A stretch of 64,000 bases of DNA from Apteryx mantelli (GCF_036417845.1 NC_089980.1:59642501-59706500); one strand, 5' to 3'; shown: positions 1 through 15,400, counted from the stretch's first letter. The notes: a model not told the origin generated them from the letters alone. Program-made: numbers and translations.

Positions 1-3000
1 AATACTATTTTTGAGTTCTTAAGATGTTCCATGAGAACATAATTTTCATTTTGTTTCTCAAGAAAAGCACTTTTTGCTATGAAGAATGCAGTTGGGTTTG
101 AATGTTCAGCTGCTCCAGCAGGTGATATGAAGAAGTGGCTCATGCCAGTCACCTAAACATCTACTGATCTGCTGCAAATGGATCTCCCCCCAGGAAGAGC
201 AAAGGCTGCGAAGACACTTATATAATATCTTACTTGAAATAAGTGCTATCTAACATGAAGGAGGGAGAGTTGTCAGTGGTGAAATACCTTCTGATTCCAA
301 GAAATCTTTTGCACTTTGCAACTGCCCTCTGTGGAACAGAGTCAACAGCACTCTAGGAGCATGTGCCATGAGCCCTGACTTATGCAGATGTTGGGCCTTC
401 TGAGAGCAGAAAATCTCTGAGAAACATGGTCCTCTGAGGAGATTACTGGGACTTATGAGACTGTGGGAAAGCATTCACTCAAAACGGTATGAGTAGGAGC
501 CTATGGATTGGGGGAGGAAAGGTATCTGATCTTGGCAACATCCTGGTAGCACGCAGGAGGTCTAGAAAAGCTAGATGAGAGAGCTGGGAAGCTAAACAGC
601 CAAGGAGGGGCTTGGGTGAGTCTAAGGACAGCAGGCAAAAAGACCCATGGCAGTGTAGTAGGGAGCATCACTGAAGGGAACTAACATGCACAAGCTTAGG
701 GGCCAAACTGGGATTCCTTTTAAAAGTGACAGAAAGTCCTTCTCGTGTGGTTTATACTGTAGAGTGTCCATGGGTTGCTGGGCTGAAGAGGGCCAGGTGG
801 ATTAGCGCAGCTGTCCTCCCATGCCGCCCACTGCATCCGCTCAGGATCTGCTCTGGCTGCCCAAAGCTGCTATCCTGAAGTAACCAAGGCCATGGTGGGT
901 CATCACTCCCTGCCCTTTCCTGGCTGCTCACCTGAGTCCTCCTCGGTCACATAACACTCAGCATCACTTCCTGGCTCTTCTGCTCTAACAGAGCTAAATA
1001 CCCTGTATTATGTGTGTGCAAAGAGTACGCACTTCTGAAGAGCCCAGCTAACTGTGTTACAAGCTTTGATATTACTAAATTAGAAGAAACAGGAGGATAC
1101 CATGTTTATATACATACGTATACATGTGTATGTGTGTGACAAAAGTTCTATACCCCAACATCTGTATTGTTTCAGGTATAGGGAAAGAAAACTTCATTAA
1201 AAAAATCTGAGCAAAATGGATCTTTTCTCATTCTCTGATTTCAGAGAAAGTGAGCAAGGTTTGTGATGCTGGATGTGAAATATTTTTTTATTCTTTTTCT
1301 TAACCATCTTGACTTGTGGTGGTCCCAAGCTGATCAGGATTCTTTTTAGTGCTTTTGTTAATTTTTGTTTTCCAAGTGAATTTTGTCACCTCGAATGCTT
1401 TGTGGGAGCAGCTAATGTGCTGTTGGCTTTTTTCTGTTGTGAAGGGAAAAAGAAAAATGTGAACATGGAACTTCATATGCTTGGAGATTTTGATTTTTCT
1501 TGCTGGGCAGTTTGTGCATCTTGGTGCTGAACTGGACTCACCGGGTCATTGCCTCAGAGTGTCCAAGAGAACAAGGAGTTGGCATTTGCTATAGCAATAT
1601 GCTTCCTAAAACTATTTATGTTCTCATATTGATCTGAACTTTATGCTTCTTTGCATTAGTCTATTTTTAAATTTAAATTTATTCTTAATAATTTAAACCA
1701 ATATTTAATGTTCAGGTTTATGTGCTGTGCACACAGGAATGCTGCAAAGCAGCACTCCTTGAAGCCTTTCTCTTTTTTGAGAATAAACAATGCTGTGAAA
1801 ATTCACACAATGAATAAATTGGCTTGAATTGATTTGTGCAAACATGCACAGGTGTTTGTCCATGTTTCTATACACAGCAGCCCTTATTCTCTACTCTGGC
1901 TAAGCTGTGCTCAGTATGAGCTTTTTGCTGCCTTTACACTTTTCCTCTTGTTAGACGTTAATTGAAGTCTTACATATTTCTGCTATCAACACACACTGAG
2001 AGGCTAGTCCAGAGGCGTGAGATCCTGGGTGATGCAGAAATGCGCTGGCTAGGTCTCTTCTCCCTGGATTTCTATCTTGGAGGAAGGCAAGATAGGCACA
2101 AAGATGCTAAGGTCAATCTGGAGGGCGGGCTGGATTTTCTGAGGTCCCAATTGATTTGTGCTATTTCAAAAAGATGTATTTTTAATGGTCAGTGTAATTG
2201 TATTGTATATGGGTAGAAAGAGTGTTGTAAATAATACGTACAGTTTTTGTCTCTCCCTAAGATTTCCCAGTTGTCTTTCATTGCTTAAGTTTGCTTTCTC
2301 TTCATAGCAAATGGAAACAGCAAATTTATCGAAGTTTGATCCCCTGTTGATATACTTGGTCTTAATTTTTTGAACATTTTTTTAAATCTTAATATTGTCA
2401 TAGGCCAAGCTTGCAGGATGCCACTCTTCCAGAAGTTTAATGGTTTGAATCTGTTCCTGAGTTTGCACTTTCTAACCCACCAGCTGTTAACCATACAGAG
2501 ATTGGGCCAACTGCAGAATGTTATATGTTGATGCTCATTAATTATTTTACTTTATAAACATATAAATGAGATACAATGGTTTTCGCTTATTAAGATTTTC
2601 TTGCCGGTGCATCCAGATGTATGCACGTGTCTGTATATGTAAATGCATATACAAACATGTGCTCTCCCAGCTTGTCCAAATGAGAATACGTGGGCAGTCA
2701 GTGCTTGGAGTGATGCTTCAAAGGAGTTTTGTCTGTGGTATTCTTGGAAATCTGTACCTGAAAATGGCAATCGTTATGCGGGATGTGGGTGGGCCTGCAC
2801 CCAGCAAGCAGCTGTGACCGTGGAGGAAGTTATCACTTCCACCCTTGCCCGTACCCCTGCTGCGCATCCCTGCACTGCTCCTGGCAGGTCACCCCCCACA
2901 GCCTTGCCACTGGATGTGCTCCTGGGAGGTTGTCCTGACCTGTTTCAGTCAAGATGAACCCAATTAAACCATTTCCACAGTCAGTCTTGCTGATCCGGCT

Positions 3001-6000
3001 CCCTTGGACTGAAATACAAGAGCCTCCATCAGCAAATCCAAGGGACAGTCGCTCCTGGCAGCAGGGGAGGAATAAGCATTTTGCACTAATTATTTCAGAC
3101 TGATAGCAACCACCACTTCCCCCAGCACAGCTGGATCCCGAAGATGCATGTCTCTGGCCTAATTACTGCTACAGCTACTTTTATACCAGCAGCTCCTTTC
3201 CAGACTCCTTGCTAAAGTATAGCTCAGCAATATTCTCAGCATTTATTCTTTCTAGGAGAAAACTTAATTGAAAAAGGCTTAGCCTCTCTCTATATATACA
3301 TAAATATTTTTAATCTTTACGGACTTTTACTAGGTGTTATGTTCTAACTCCTGTAAGTCTGAAAATCACTTTGAATTATATAATACCATCTTGCTGGCAA
3401 TTAGTCTGCAAAGTGACCTAGTGCCTTAGGCTATTAAAAAAAATAATATAGTTAAATTTCTGAAGCATCGAAGTGTGCAAAGCAGTGACAGTCCAAGGAG
3501 TACTAAAGTGTGTCTGTCACAGATGCAGTCAGCTTATCTGGAGAGCCACTCCGAGAGCTGTCACTCAGCTCAGTAGAGTGGAGCCAGCCCAGCTGTGACA
3601 AGGCATCTCCCCACACTTTGCAGAGCTGGGCCTAGGGCTTTGCAGAAGCAGAACGGCCCTGATGCGGTGAGAAGAGGTGCACCGTTCCTGCACAGCACCG
3701 CAGCTTGTGCGTATGGCAAAGGTGCGGGAGACAGTGCTCGCAGGCAGAGCTGACCACCACCCCAATCCCTCATGGTTTTGTACCTGTTTAAAATCTGCCT
3801 CATTTTTTTAAAGCAAGTTATAACCGCAGATAGAGGTTAGAAGGCTTGACTTCTGCATCAAAACAAAAGTGGCCCTCACAGACACTTTGCAAGGAATCTC
3901 TACATCTGGAGAGCGGGGGGAAATAGATTCTAATTTGCTTCTCCAGAAATTCAGCTAGAGCAGCTCCCTGAGGATTCCCCTGGATCCTGGGAACAAGCCA
4001 GGTGCAGAGAGCTGGCCGAAGTGGCATGTGTATATGGACTGTGTGTCCCTGGGCTTCGCCTAACCCTAGCTGATGTAATACTGGCACTCTTTTCAGCCAG
4101 ACTTATGACTGAACAGCTTCTAGACTGAGTTTGGAAGGCATAATAAATCTGTTGGCTGAGCGGGTGGATCAGACTCTTACAAATCAGCATGGAAACATTT
4201 TAGGGACAGGCCATCCTGGTTTTGCCTACTTACTTCAGTGCTCTCTCTAACAATTTGTACCAGGCTCTGGTACATCTGGATAGATGGACTTGAGTCCAGT
4301 GTGGCCATTGTTGTGTATCTATGATATATGTCAGGGCTTGGGTCACTACCTAAACCACTCCAGCCCCCAATTTTAAGTACCACAAAGGTTTCTTATGCCT
4401 CTGATCCATGGACAGCGAAAGGAGGCATATGCCAGTGCTGATACTAAAAAAGGCCATCAGTTTCTCTTGACCTTAGCTGCTCGTTTGTGCCCTTACACTT
4501 CCCTTATCCGTCCTGGGGCAACGTAAAAGCTTGTGCATCACAAGTGGCTGGGGACAGCAGAAGGCAACACTGTCTTTTTTGGCAGCAGCGCTGACTTAAA
4601 CACTGGTGTGGCTACAATTTTGGCATCATCTGTTTTCCTCTGCCATTTCTGATGTAGCTTGGAGTCACGGCAATGCGTGATTTGATTTTTGTACAGAAGC
4701 AGGTTGCAAATGCCAGGTTTTGCACACAGAGGTGGAAGGCAAGTCCAGGTTTCTGAAAATTTGCTGCAAGCTCATATAAACTCCCAGGAACCAGAAGGTG
4801 TCGGGTTGCAGATGACATGCCAAGGAGAAATAATGGTGATTGATTGTGCATGTTTTTGCCACCATTGAGTTTATAAAGAAGATAGGAAAAACCCTGGGTT
4901 TGTTTTACAGCGAAAATTCCTGTGTTTGTGGAGTGCTACAACTTTCTAGCGCCCTAATAGCACTAAGGCAGGCAAATCATAGAAGATAAAGCAAGTTATC
5001 ACAACAGGAAAGCAGATAGCTTTCGCAGCAAAATGATTTTCATCCAGGTTTTTGAAGCTGTATTTTAAGGTGTGTGTAGCGAAAATGCCAAAGCAAATAG
5101 TTGGAAGCAAAGTTCTCTTGTTGAACATCTGCAGAGTGCTCCTTTAAATAAGAGCCAAGTGAGCTCCAGGGTCACATGTCTGAATCCTAAAAGACAGAAA
5201 AGCAGCAAAACTGGGCAAACCAGCTCAGATACTCCTTAGATTTAAAAAAAGCCTAAAATACTTTTAATAAGGTGCTTTTATATAGATCATAACAAAGAAA
5301 AATGTGCAAGCCCACTTTTTCTCTTTTTGAAGTATACATCAAAATCCTACTGGAACTATGTCTTCTTTCCTCCTAGCTGACTGCTCTCCTAAAACTCTGT
5401 GTTGCCCTGAGACATTGCAGCTCACCGGCTTCTGGTGCCCCAGTCACTGTGTGCCCAGCCCCACAGTGCATAGCCCAGCTCCCCCACTCCACGTCTGCCC
5501 ACAACAGGCATCAGTAATGATTACACATCCTCTCATATTCTGGAAGTTAGAAAAAAATACTTTGAGTGTTTAAACTCAGAAAATAAAGTGAAGTTAAAAT
5601 TAAGGTTCTCACTGTGTACATAACTAAAGTTCCTAGTATTTAGGTGAAGAGTGCGTAGAAGCTTGTACCAGACAAGAATGTTATAGAGCAAATAAAGTCA
5701 CGTTAGTTCTTAAAGCCAAATTTTAGCCAACTAGGAAAATCTATTCACAAGTTTTGTAAGCCCAGACCTTGCATTTCCATGTGCAAGTAAGTGACAGCAC
5801 ATGCAGGTCAGCTAGGTAACCAGTCATCTGATCATGCATGTAAATACGGGCTTGCACATGTAAATATTTTGCAGGATGAAGCTGAGAGTCTAAAATTTGA
5901 AAATTTTGCCCTTTATATGAGCCTGTACTATATAAACCATGATGTTCTATGTTGAGCTGTACAACCAATAATTCTTACTTAGGTATATGTAGTTACAGAT

Positions 6001-9000
6001 TTAATTTGTGCTCCTTTATGTCTCCTAAGTGGTTCTGATGGCCATAATTTGCTGAAATGTTGTAGCCTGAAAGGCAAGTGAGGAAAACACATGCCCTTTT
6101 TGATAAAAGAGAAATTTGAAAGGAGAGGGTGGTAATAAGCATTTTCAAGTGCAGAAAATGAAAAGCAGTTGCTAAAAGATTATTTCTGACTTGTTATTCA
6201 GAGCGAAATCTTGCCTCCCTTACTCTTGTTGTGTTAGTACCTTATTCTGTAAGCAGCCCCAGTGAAATTAGGGGAACAGCTCAGAGCAGGGTCCTCTTTC
6301 ATGTAATGGTGGCGGAGTCTGGCCATTAGGTGATGATATGTGCAAGAGGTTTACTTGGGTAGTATTTAATGAATTGGGCAAAATATGAACCATGATCTAG
6401 CACTTTGTTTACAGGCTCCATATTCATGTTTACAAACAATGATTTCTGAGGCTCATGCTTTTTACGTTTCCTGTATGAAATGGGCAGCCGGTGTACAGAT
6501 ATTTATTATGTTTACCAGCGTTTCTGAATAGATTTTTTTTATAGTACATAGGTTTTATGAAGTGTAATATTTTTATAGCAGAATGATGATCTTTGGACTT
6601 TCTATATTGTTACATACAACTGTTTGCAAATAAGCTCTCTGCTCCCTTTTTTCTGTGCACTGTAACCAGTGTTGCTGCTGCTACTGTCACTGGCCTCAGC
6701 TGCTGCTGCCCCGCTGTCACGTGGGCTGATGGTATTGTGAAACTGTGCAAACTCACCTCAAAGAGCTGTGATTGTGCTGAAGGGCTGGCTGCGAGCTGGG
6801 CATCCCAACAGGAGGGGATGGGGAGCGCGGTTGTACCAGGGTAAGAGTTACTGAGGATGGCCCCTGAGGAGAAGCCTCAGTGCTCACCTTTGTCTGTGCT
6901 CCGCCACTTTGGCTTGGCATGCCCGTCCTTTCCTTTCGTTATAAAGAAATAAAAAAGAAAAAAAAGGATCCTGCTTGTTTTTGCATAATTCCTTTTCAGT
7001 TCCCAGGCATTGGCCATGTTTGAATGCCATGCGTCGGTCATGATAAAACCACACAGTCACCTTTTCAAATTATACCTAAAGCTGTTATCTCTGTGCAGCC
7101 TGGATACTCAAACCTCTGATTTGGGAAGCAGCAAATAAGCCTTTAACCCCGATCTTTCAGTCAGCTCACCAGAAGAGTATGGGATTTCATTGCTAGACAA
7201 ATCAAAGCTTTCACACGAGCTGCCTGCTGCGGATTTCCCTTACCCCTTAGAGATCTTCTAAGATATGGTTCTTCTGAAAATTGTTGGTAGTTGGCAAGCA
7301 GCCTGCATAGCTTTTTGTGCTTCCTGAACTTGCTAGTGACCAGAAAAGCAGAATTGCTCTCTCCTGCCTTGAGGGGTTGGTTCTGCTTCCCTGGATTTGC
7401 TGCACCAGAGTCTGCACTCCAATACGCTGCACTGCCGCATCCCTGCGCTGCCACATCCCTGCGCTGCTGCCAGCCCCAAAGGCATCGCAGTGGTGAAGAG
7501 CTCCCCGCAGGAACGGCATGTGATAGCAGATATGAAAAAACTGCATATGATTCAGGCCCAAGCAAGCGTAACTGAGCAAAATTGGACCTCAGTTATATTA
7601 CTCACAGGATTTCTGCTCTGACCGTAGCTGGTCTCATGCCTCTGTTCTCCTGCCAGCTGCTCCTGGCCTCCTCCCACTTCCGTCCTTCCTTTCTTCTCTC
7701 TGTCCCTAGCAGGAGAGATCCCTCCTGTTCCTTTAGTCCTCATTGTCCCTCATCACTAGGGCACTTTTGTGTCCCTCCCCATCCTTTCCCCAGCCCCAGG
7801 GCTTACCAGTCTCATGGATTATTCCTGCCTTCTCTTGCCAAGCTTTTCTCCCAGCTGTCCATCTTACAGTTTTTATAATCTCACCTGGTAGGTACGCCAA
7901 GGACTCCTATGTACTTGTTTTTATAGGCTTAGTGGTTAAAAAATGGGGCTTTTGTGGAGAATGCTAATCATGTACAAGAGCATCAAAGTGGGAAGACTGA
8001 GGGCAAAAAAAGGCTTCTTCCCTCCTCCCCTTCTAATTCCTCCTTTATCATGACCACAGTCAGTTATAAGCCAAATTGAGCCAGCTTTTGACATATGTAA
8101 CTCTGAAAAAGACATGGTTACGAAGCACTGTGGCATGCCAGGCTCTGGGCAGGAAGATGCGAGTCCTTCCCTCAAACCTTTCTTCCAGGAAAGGAATAAA
8201 TGAGATGTTTAGGCACTTTACCTCTTCTGTGGAGTAGCACTCACTAGCACTGATGCTACTCCTAAAAGAGGAGGGCTTTCCTGAATAATCTGGAAGTGCT
8301 TGATACAAGACACTGCCCTTTTAGGAGGAAGCCTGCATCAACAACCATCTCTTAGTCACTGCAGTTACTGGTAGGTAACTATGCTTTTCTTCTGGAGGGA
8401 GAAGAATGCATATGTTAACAAAAAAATAAAAAAAGACAAACCTCCCCTGCCCCTCCCCTGCCTTGTAATCCTGCTTTTTAGTCAACATTCACTTCGTCCT
8501 TATGTCTGCCTCCCACTTCATCCCCCTCCAGTGCACCTTTGGCTGTTTCACCCCCTTTTTGTGTCCCACTTGTCATGTGCCATGAGAATTGTCCTTTAGG
8601 CTCAGAAAGTCTTTGTCATATGTCTGAACAGCATCTCGGTTCAAAGGGAGGAGAACAGCTGGCTGAGGGCCTCGGGCATTACAGTGAAGGAAATAATGGG
8701 TAATAACAATAACAGCTAATGTCTGAAGATCACAAGAAGCAAAGATTTTGCATTAAAACTGTGGAGGAGAATTGGAGATAAGGATTTTATGCTATGCCCA
8801 GCTGTTCAAGTTAACCATGGATTACTCAGCATTGCACTGACCCCCAAAGTTGCCCCGCTCCCACTTTTTGGATGCAAGATGGAAAAAGAGGATCTCTTCA
8901 GCTACATGGACTGGAGAGCTATTCACAGTCTTCTCGGTCTTCTTGCTGTTTTCTAAACAACTGAAGTTGGCCTGAGCTCAATTCCATTCTTTGTTGAGGA

Positions 9001-10950
9001 AATTAGTTTATAAAAAGGCTGGTGATTCATAGTCTGTGGTGAGGCTGTGTGCTGTTTTGGCTTGGCTTACTTCTGTCTAATTAATTCTTCCTGTGCTTCG
9101 AGTTCTGCAGTCACTGGTAAAAATAGCTCACATTTTCCCTACTGTGGAAAGCAGACTTGAATTTTAATGACAGTCTCTTTAGTAAAACATGTTAATAAAG
9201 GATCAGTGATTTCCAGTGCATTTACCCAGACCTCTCAATTGCTGGGTTATTGTCTGATCTCTACTCCCTATTATAAATTCTATTATAATCAGTTCCTTGC
9301 TTTACTTCCCTATTTCAGGCTAGCTGCTTCTCCAACTGGGTAGTCAGTGTGAAGACTGAAAGAAGGATTTTTTTTAGCGTTCAGCTTGGATAAGTGGGTG
9401 GATTTCAAACATAGATCTCCGCTAATTGTTATCATCTGCAGTGACCCCACTCAGTGGGACACAGTGGGAAGGCCATCACCTAATGTCAGTAACCATGTCC
9501 CCTTGAAGTCAGAATCAATGTATTGAAAAGAACATTGTTGTATTAAACATACAAGACTTCTCCTAGAGGCCTAAATTTGTTTCACCACTTGGAACTAAAA
9601 TGGTCTAGCTTTTAGGAATGGTAGCTGTTACAATAAAGCCTTACACATAAAGAATAGAAACAGCCTGCGTTTCACTTCAGAAAAGTGACAAAAGTGATTT
9701 GTCAGATTTTAAATCGTTTTAAAAGTGTTTATTTTTTGCTCTTTGGACCTCTGTTCTCATTCCAACCCCCCGTCTGCTACCATCTGTTAAAGTCTGAACA
9801 GAGCTGCATGTCAGTGACAGGGCTGTGCTCTTTGTATTGGCTCTGCAGACTAATACACATGAGAGAAAACTGCCAAGGACAGAACAATGTGTATTTATAG
9901 GTAAGAATAAAGTGGTATATACAGCTGAGATGTATACTTTGACCTGCACAAAATAGTGCACATTCAGCTGAGCAAAGGTGAGGATTATTTATTCTGTGAT
10001 TCAGGTGCAAATTTGTCATTACTCTCCCAAGCCAAAGAATAACAGGAGCTTTCTGTGAAAGCCCGTGTCAGATATTAGACACACACATGCACACAACTTG
10101 CACAGTCCCCAGTTCCAGGAAGTCTCCAAGTAGCCCCATGTTCTTCTACCACCACACAGCCCAGTAGGAAAAATTCTGCGCTGGCATCTGAGCTAGGCTG
10201 AATTATATATTAGTATGCCCACCAACTTATGTACAAATCATGGGGGCTACAATACTGGTTATATCAATTCAAGTCAGGAATACCTCCTTTTTTGTCATGC
10301 AGTCAGCGGCTAAAAATTGCATCTAAAACATGCTGGGTTGCTCCCTCAGTCACAGAAGTTTTTTTCTAGATTATGCTTAATTTCAAGTGAGATGCCTAAC
10401 TGGGGAGGATCCACTGCCATTGGCCATGTCCTATGCTTAAATCTTGGTGCTTCATTCTTCTCAAAACTTTCAGCTAATATCATCAACTAGCACTTGACAC
10501 TCCTAAAAATCGATCTATAAGGATGTAGCAAAACCTCACTGGTGTAATTGGAAGCTTCATCCCTGGCTTCTAAAGAAATCCGGAGGAAAAGATTGAAGGA
10601 ATATATGTTAAATGTAAGCAAATGTCATCCAAAAAAAGTCACTCAGGCCTTAAGTGCCATTTTTAAAATGCACTGATTAGTATTATTCAGTATATTTAAA
10701 GGGAGTCAATTCATGCTGGAGCAGTGAAGTGAGAACGCAGTGAGAAGAGCTCTTGTTTCTCTGCGTTTCTAATAATGGACAAGCCATAAGTACTATCTGA
10801 GCAGCAGTATAGCGTAATAGTGGTGGGAAGAATAATTATGAAAGGAAGCAACTTTGATTAAAAGCCTGTCCTCATCAGTGATGAAAGTGTCAATTAGAAT
10901 TTTTAAAATGCACATCAGATTGAACACAGGGGAAATAGAAGCGGGGTGTG
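1..10950. other. Intergenic DNA upstream of MPC1, no gene recognised
   Basis: No exon, RNA gene or well-preserved transposon was recognised here by eye. Open frames are all short (134 codons or fewer), lack recognisable motifs and overlap on both strands, as expected by chance. Minor features are a 16-bp unit repeated twice at 7432-7463 (CTGCCRCATCCCTGCG) and scattered A/T runs. By synteny with human, RPS6KA2 should lie upstream of MPC1, but no kinase C-terminal exon was seen. Its non-coding 3' UTR could not be excluded. Confidence 0.6.
7432..7463. repeat. Two-copy 16-bp tandem repeat
   Basis: CTGCCGCATCCCTGCG is followed directly by CTGCCACATCCCTGCG, with one mismatch. A third partial copy (CTGCTGCCA) follows. 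It is a small local duplication with no evident function. Confidence 0.7.
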
Positions 10951-12420
10951 ATATTTTAAGCAAATGGCAAGGAAAGTTGAAAATACCAAGGAAAAATCAT
11001 GGCTGACAGAGCCTAGAACAAATAAAAACTCTTTAAAAGTAGTAGAGACAGTGGAAAAATGAGCATGGTCTATGCCCACTCTTAGGAAGAGATAGTAAGA
11101 TTATTAATAATGATGCAGAAAAGATTGTTACAATTTTTGCTCTGTATTTTGAAGCAGGGTGATGTATCACATGAAGATAATTAAATCCTTTCCAGTCCAT
11201 TAGTACCCAAGAAAGGTGTTAAAAATGTTACATCAATAAAGACAGATACATACAATACTAATTAAGTTGTCTATGGAGATTGATTATGTTACTTTTTACT
11301 AAACCATGGACTATGGGAAATTCCAGAAGACAGGTGTTAACATTGTGCCACATACAAAAAGAGCAAGTAAAACCACCCTGATACATAAAGGCCAGTTATT
11401 CCAATTTCTATCCCAGGTGAAGTAACAGATCACCAGATAAAGGACTCCGCTCACCAAGTGCTAAAGGCTAGGAATATGGTTTTATGCAAAACACGTTTGT
11501 CAGATATGCCTGATTTCATTCTCCACTGCCATCACGAGTTTGGTTGATAAAGGTAGCTGCAGAGGTGTAATATGTTTTTGTTTTTCCAAATAATAAAATA
11601 GTGTTAACAGAACACATTAAATGGATTAAGAACTGGCTAACTGACAGATCTAAAAAAGCAATTGTCACAGAGGGACCTGGCTGCACTGATGTGTTTCTTA
11701 ATGAGATTCCAGTGGGATCATCTCAAAGTTTGACACTAATCAAAATTTTCACTGCTGTTTTTTGGGTCACTGCTAACAAAATCTGAATATGCCAGAAAAA
11801 AACTGTAAGGTAGCATGTGAGGTAGTGATGCAGGGCAAGCTGTGCGGAAAATGGCCTGTTCAGTCAAACTTCTTTTAATATAGTTGAATGCAATTATAAA
11901 CCTAGGAACAAAGAGTGCAGGTTACACCTGTGAAATGAGGAAGTGTGTCTGCAGAATAAGTGAGTCTAAAAGAATACCTGGGTTCAGAATAAAAAGGTAA
12001 CTCCCCTTAAGATACTATGGTAAAAGAGCTACTTTAATCTGTGCTCAATAATTGAGGAAGATGCAGAAAAGCCAGAAAAATGACTTCCATGGCAAGGATT
12101 AAAGACACTGATCTTTAGTTCAGCCTGAAGATGACGAGGGTGACTTGATTATTGTCTACAAGAATCTTCATGGGGAGAGAATAATCCCATTTCTGGAGGT
12201 GCAGAAAGCCAGAGAGGAGCACAAAAACAGACAAATGTCTGGCTGCAAAAAACGAGACACCTTCAGAATGGAAATAAGGCGCTGATAGTTTTAACGGTGC
12301 AGCTGATTACTCATTGCAGCAACCATGAAAGCAAGGGTGGGGTTTGCTGTCCCTCTCTTAGGGCCTTTCAGTAAGACATATCTTTGCAAACAAAAGGTCA
12401 GTACAGGAGCAAGGGGATGT
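10950..12420 (+). mobile_element. Ancient CR1/L3-like LINE remnant
   Basis: Conceptual translation on the + strand shows decayed reverse-transcriptase blocks in the order expected for CR1/L3 elements. Around 11095-11160 there is a block like the pre-RT segment (NNDAEKI..IFALYFEAG). At 11601-11786 the frame contains WIKNWLTDRSKK, then a worn ..EIPVGSS in place of the family's G-V-P-Q-G-S. Later segments near 12120-12330 resemble the end of the ORF (DLIIVYK, then a worn version of the ..IR.NF.T.RV..WN block). Many stops and frameshifts break it. The boundaries are approximate and the family is inferred from pattern recall. It is certainly non-functional. Confidence 0.6.
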
Positions 12421-15400
12421 CTTCAATAGCCTGCAGTAATGTAAACATCAATTTAAGTGGTATGATTGTCCCTTTTGGCCTTAAATATGATGGCTGTAAA
12501 TGTATTCAACAGAGTCACCACCCTACCACAAGTAGTTAGCAATGAATGAATATTTTAGGTTTCCAAAAGATTAACATAGATGGATGAGCTCCAAAGATTA
12601 ACTCTAAGAAGATCATTAGGTCAAACAACTGTAACAATCAACTTCCGCCGGTTAAAGCTGTGTTTTTAATGTGGTTCCTGTGGAGAGCCTTTGCTCTCCT
12701 TGACAATGTAGAGTATCCCTTCGCAATTTTGTGGCAACCTTTAACATATCTATAGCGCTAATTTAGAGCATCCTGTTTTACACCATTTGTGCTGTATGTT
12801 TAAAACTTGTAGTAAGACTGAGTAGGTGCTGTTCTCATAAAAAGAAAAAGACTTACCTACCTAAAACTAAACTAAGTAGCAGTAGCATTAGTAGTGCATT
12901 AATCCTGCGAACCACAAAAGGGCCTAAAGTAAACAGATGTCAAGCATGAATAAAACTTAGCAATACAAAAAGATGAAGATGGCTTTGACCTTGAATAAGC
13001 TATCCAATTAGAATTAAGCTGTTTAAAAGACAGCAAAAAATCAGGCCATATACCTCCAGTTCTAAAATTCCCAAGGCCTGGATCCTGCCAAAAGATGATT
13101 TGTCAACTCACTGACTTCACACAGGTTTTGCGCATCCGCAGGGTATCCCCAAAAAAGGACAGGCTGCAAGATCCTAGCCACAGTATCCTGTTTTTTTTAA
13201 AAAAAAGGGAGAAGGGAAGTAAATAATCAATACCCAATGCAGCTGTTGATAACAGTGCACAGAGACTGTGAAGGAAGCAGCTCCCCCAGGGAAAACAACA
13301 CCCCCCCCCACATGCATACATATAGAGCTTCAAAAACTGTAAATGTTAGCAATTCTCCCAGGAACTACTCTTGGAAAATACTAAACAACCCAAAATATTA
13401 AAGATCCCATCTAGTGAGCGTTGTTCTGCCTCCGTGGCACATGTTGCTGCAGCAGTCCTCCTGAATTAGTGACATGGATAATATTTGTGTTGAGGGCCCG
13501 CTCAGCACGCATGGCCACCCCCATCAGGGCACCCCGCTGCGGGGTTACCGTCCCTCTCTTTAGCCCAAAGGGCCTTAAAGAGCCTAAACAGCTGTAACTT
13601 GCACTCAGGTCCAGGAGGTGGGGCATGCGGGTTCGACCAACGCCAGCCCGAGGAAGGAAGGAGCTGATTTGGCTCCCTGCACTGATCTTTGCCATCCCTG
13701 GCAAGCACCGCAACCACAGGGCTTTCACATGACGTGGAGACGGTGCACACACTGCCTCCTCCTGAGTTTTTTCAAAGAACAGAACAAGCTGCTCTCAGCA
13801 TTTAGTGAAAACCTGCCTCTGCACAGTCTGCAGGAGGGACACGCTGAGCAGCAGGAGGCACCTAAGTTGCGGAGCGGTGTCACTGCACGGCCGTTCCTCT
13901 GCTCCGGATTTTCTGTTGGTTAGTTTTCATGGAGGGTCCTGCTTGGTGTGAAAGGTTTTGTTCCCACCCTGGCAGGGCCAGCTTGTCCCTTCTCCATCCC
14001 CACAGTGACGCTGGCCATGCAGAGCCAACTCCAGGTGCCAATGGTCATTAGCTAGGTATGATGTGGCTTTTGGATACAGGCTCGCATATTTAATTTATGA
14101 GGATCTCAGTGCAAAAAATCAAGATATGTCTTTCCCGTCCTTGAGAACTGAAGTTGTAGCATCAACCTCCTAATATTAACTTCTATTAGAAAGGTCAATA
14201 CCCCTACAAAATGCGGCCTCAGGTTTCTGTGGAAGACTCTATTTCAAAGTATCCTGGTGAGGAAAGGACCCCTGTTAGGAGTGCAGAGGCTACTACAACC
14301 ACCCAGCTCACTTTTGCACACACACAGTTGGGTGCATGCATATGTGTGTCTGTTTTCTTAAAGCTACACACAGTTGAATTGGTCCTTTTTTTCTCCTAGA
14401 CCTTGTACAAATCTAACTGGCTCCATGTTGATTCATGCGTGGCCTTGTAGAAGTCTACCGGGACCTAGTGTTTATTTCACTTTGATCCCAGCAGCTTTGG
14501 ACAGGACTTTGGTATGTTTACCCTCACGTTACTCATCATGTATGCTCACAGTTTGTTTTTCCACCTTAGTCAATTGAAATTTCCCCCCCTTTCTTTCAGC
14601 TTGTTACAGAAATAGGCCAAAGGTGGTGGCAGGGCCCCTCTCTGGGTGCACATCACTAACGGCAGCACCAAGGGCCTTGGTCTTCCTCTCGTGAGCCAAC
14701 AGCATCCCGCATGTGCTCTCGCTACCACAGTCTGCCAGCCTGAGACACCTCAGGCCATCGAGCTGAAAATTAACCCCAACTTAAGCAGATTTAACCCCAC
14801 AGCGCATGCCATAACTAGGCCAAAGTTAGCCCTAGTGTAGTCATGCCTTCCTGGCTCAAGCATGCTGATCTGCACTTTCCTAAATCGAGCCTGCCAGTAT
14901 TTGTGATTGGGTTTTCCAGCTGTGGCAGTTTGGCTGGCTGGTTGTTGATTGGGGAAAGGCTGGAAGCGGAGAGAAGCACAGATTTTCACTTTCCCCCGTA
15001 GAATGGTGTCGTCATCCCCTGCCGCTTCCCTGCCATCCTCCAGCCTCACTTGCGTTAGCTGGCGTGGGGGAGCCAAGGTAGGGGAAGCAGTATAGTTAAA
15101 TAGTTAAATACTGTAAGTGAATTCATTAGTAGTGAAACATACTGGCAACCTGTATTTTTATTAGGTTCTACAAAATTTGTATTTGTTCAGCTCAATAGTG
15201 ACCCATGATGCTTGAGGGGAGGATTATATGGCTGAAGTGATCGTCATTAATTAACAGTGTGGCTCAATTTTAACCTCTTCAGTTTCTGCCATCAGTCAGA
15301 GCCCTGATTTTCCAGAGCTTTTCCTTATAATCTTTGGGAGATTTTTTTTCTGGCAACACACTTGAGGAAGGTCACAGAAAGCTTGGGAGAAAACCTGTCA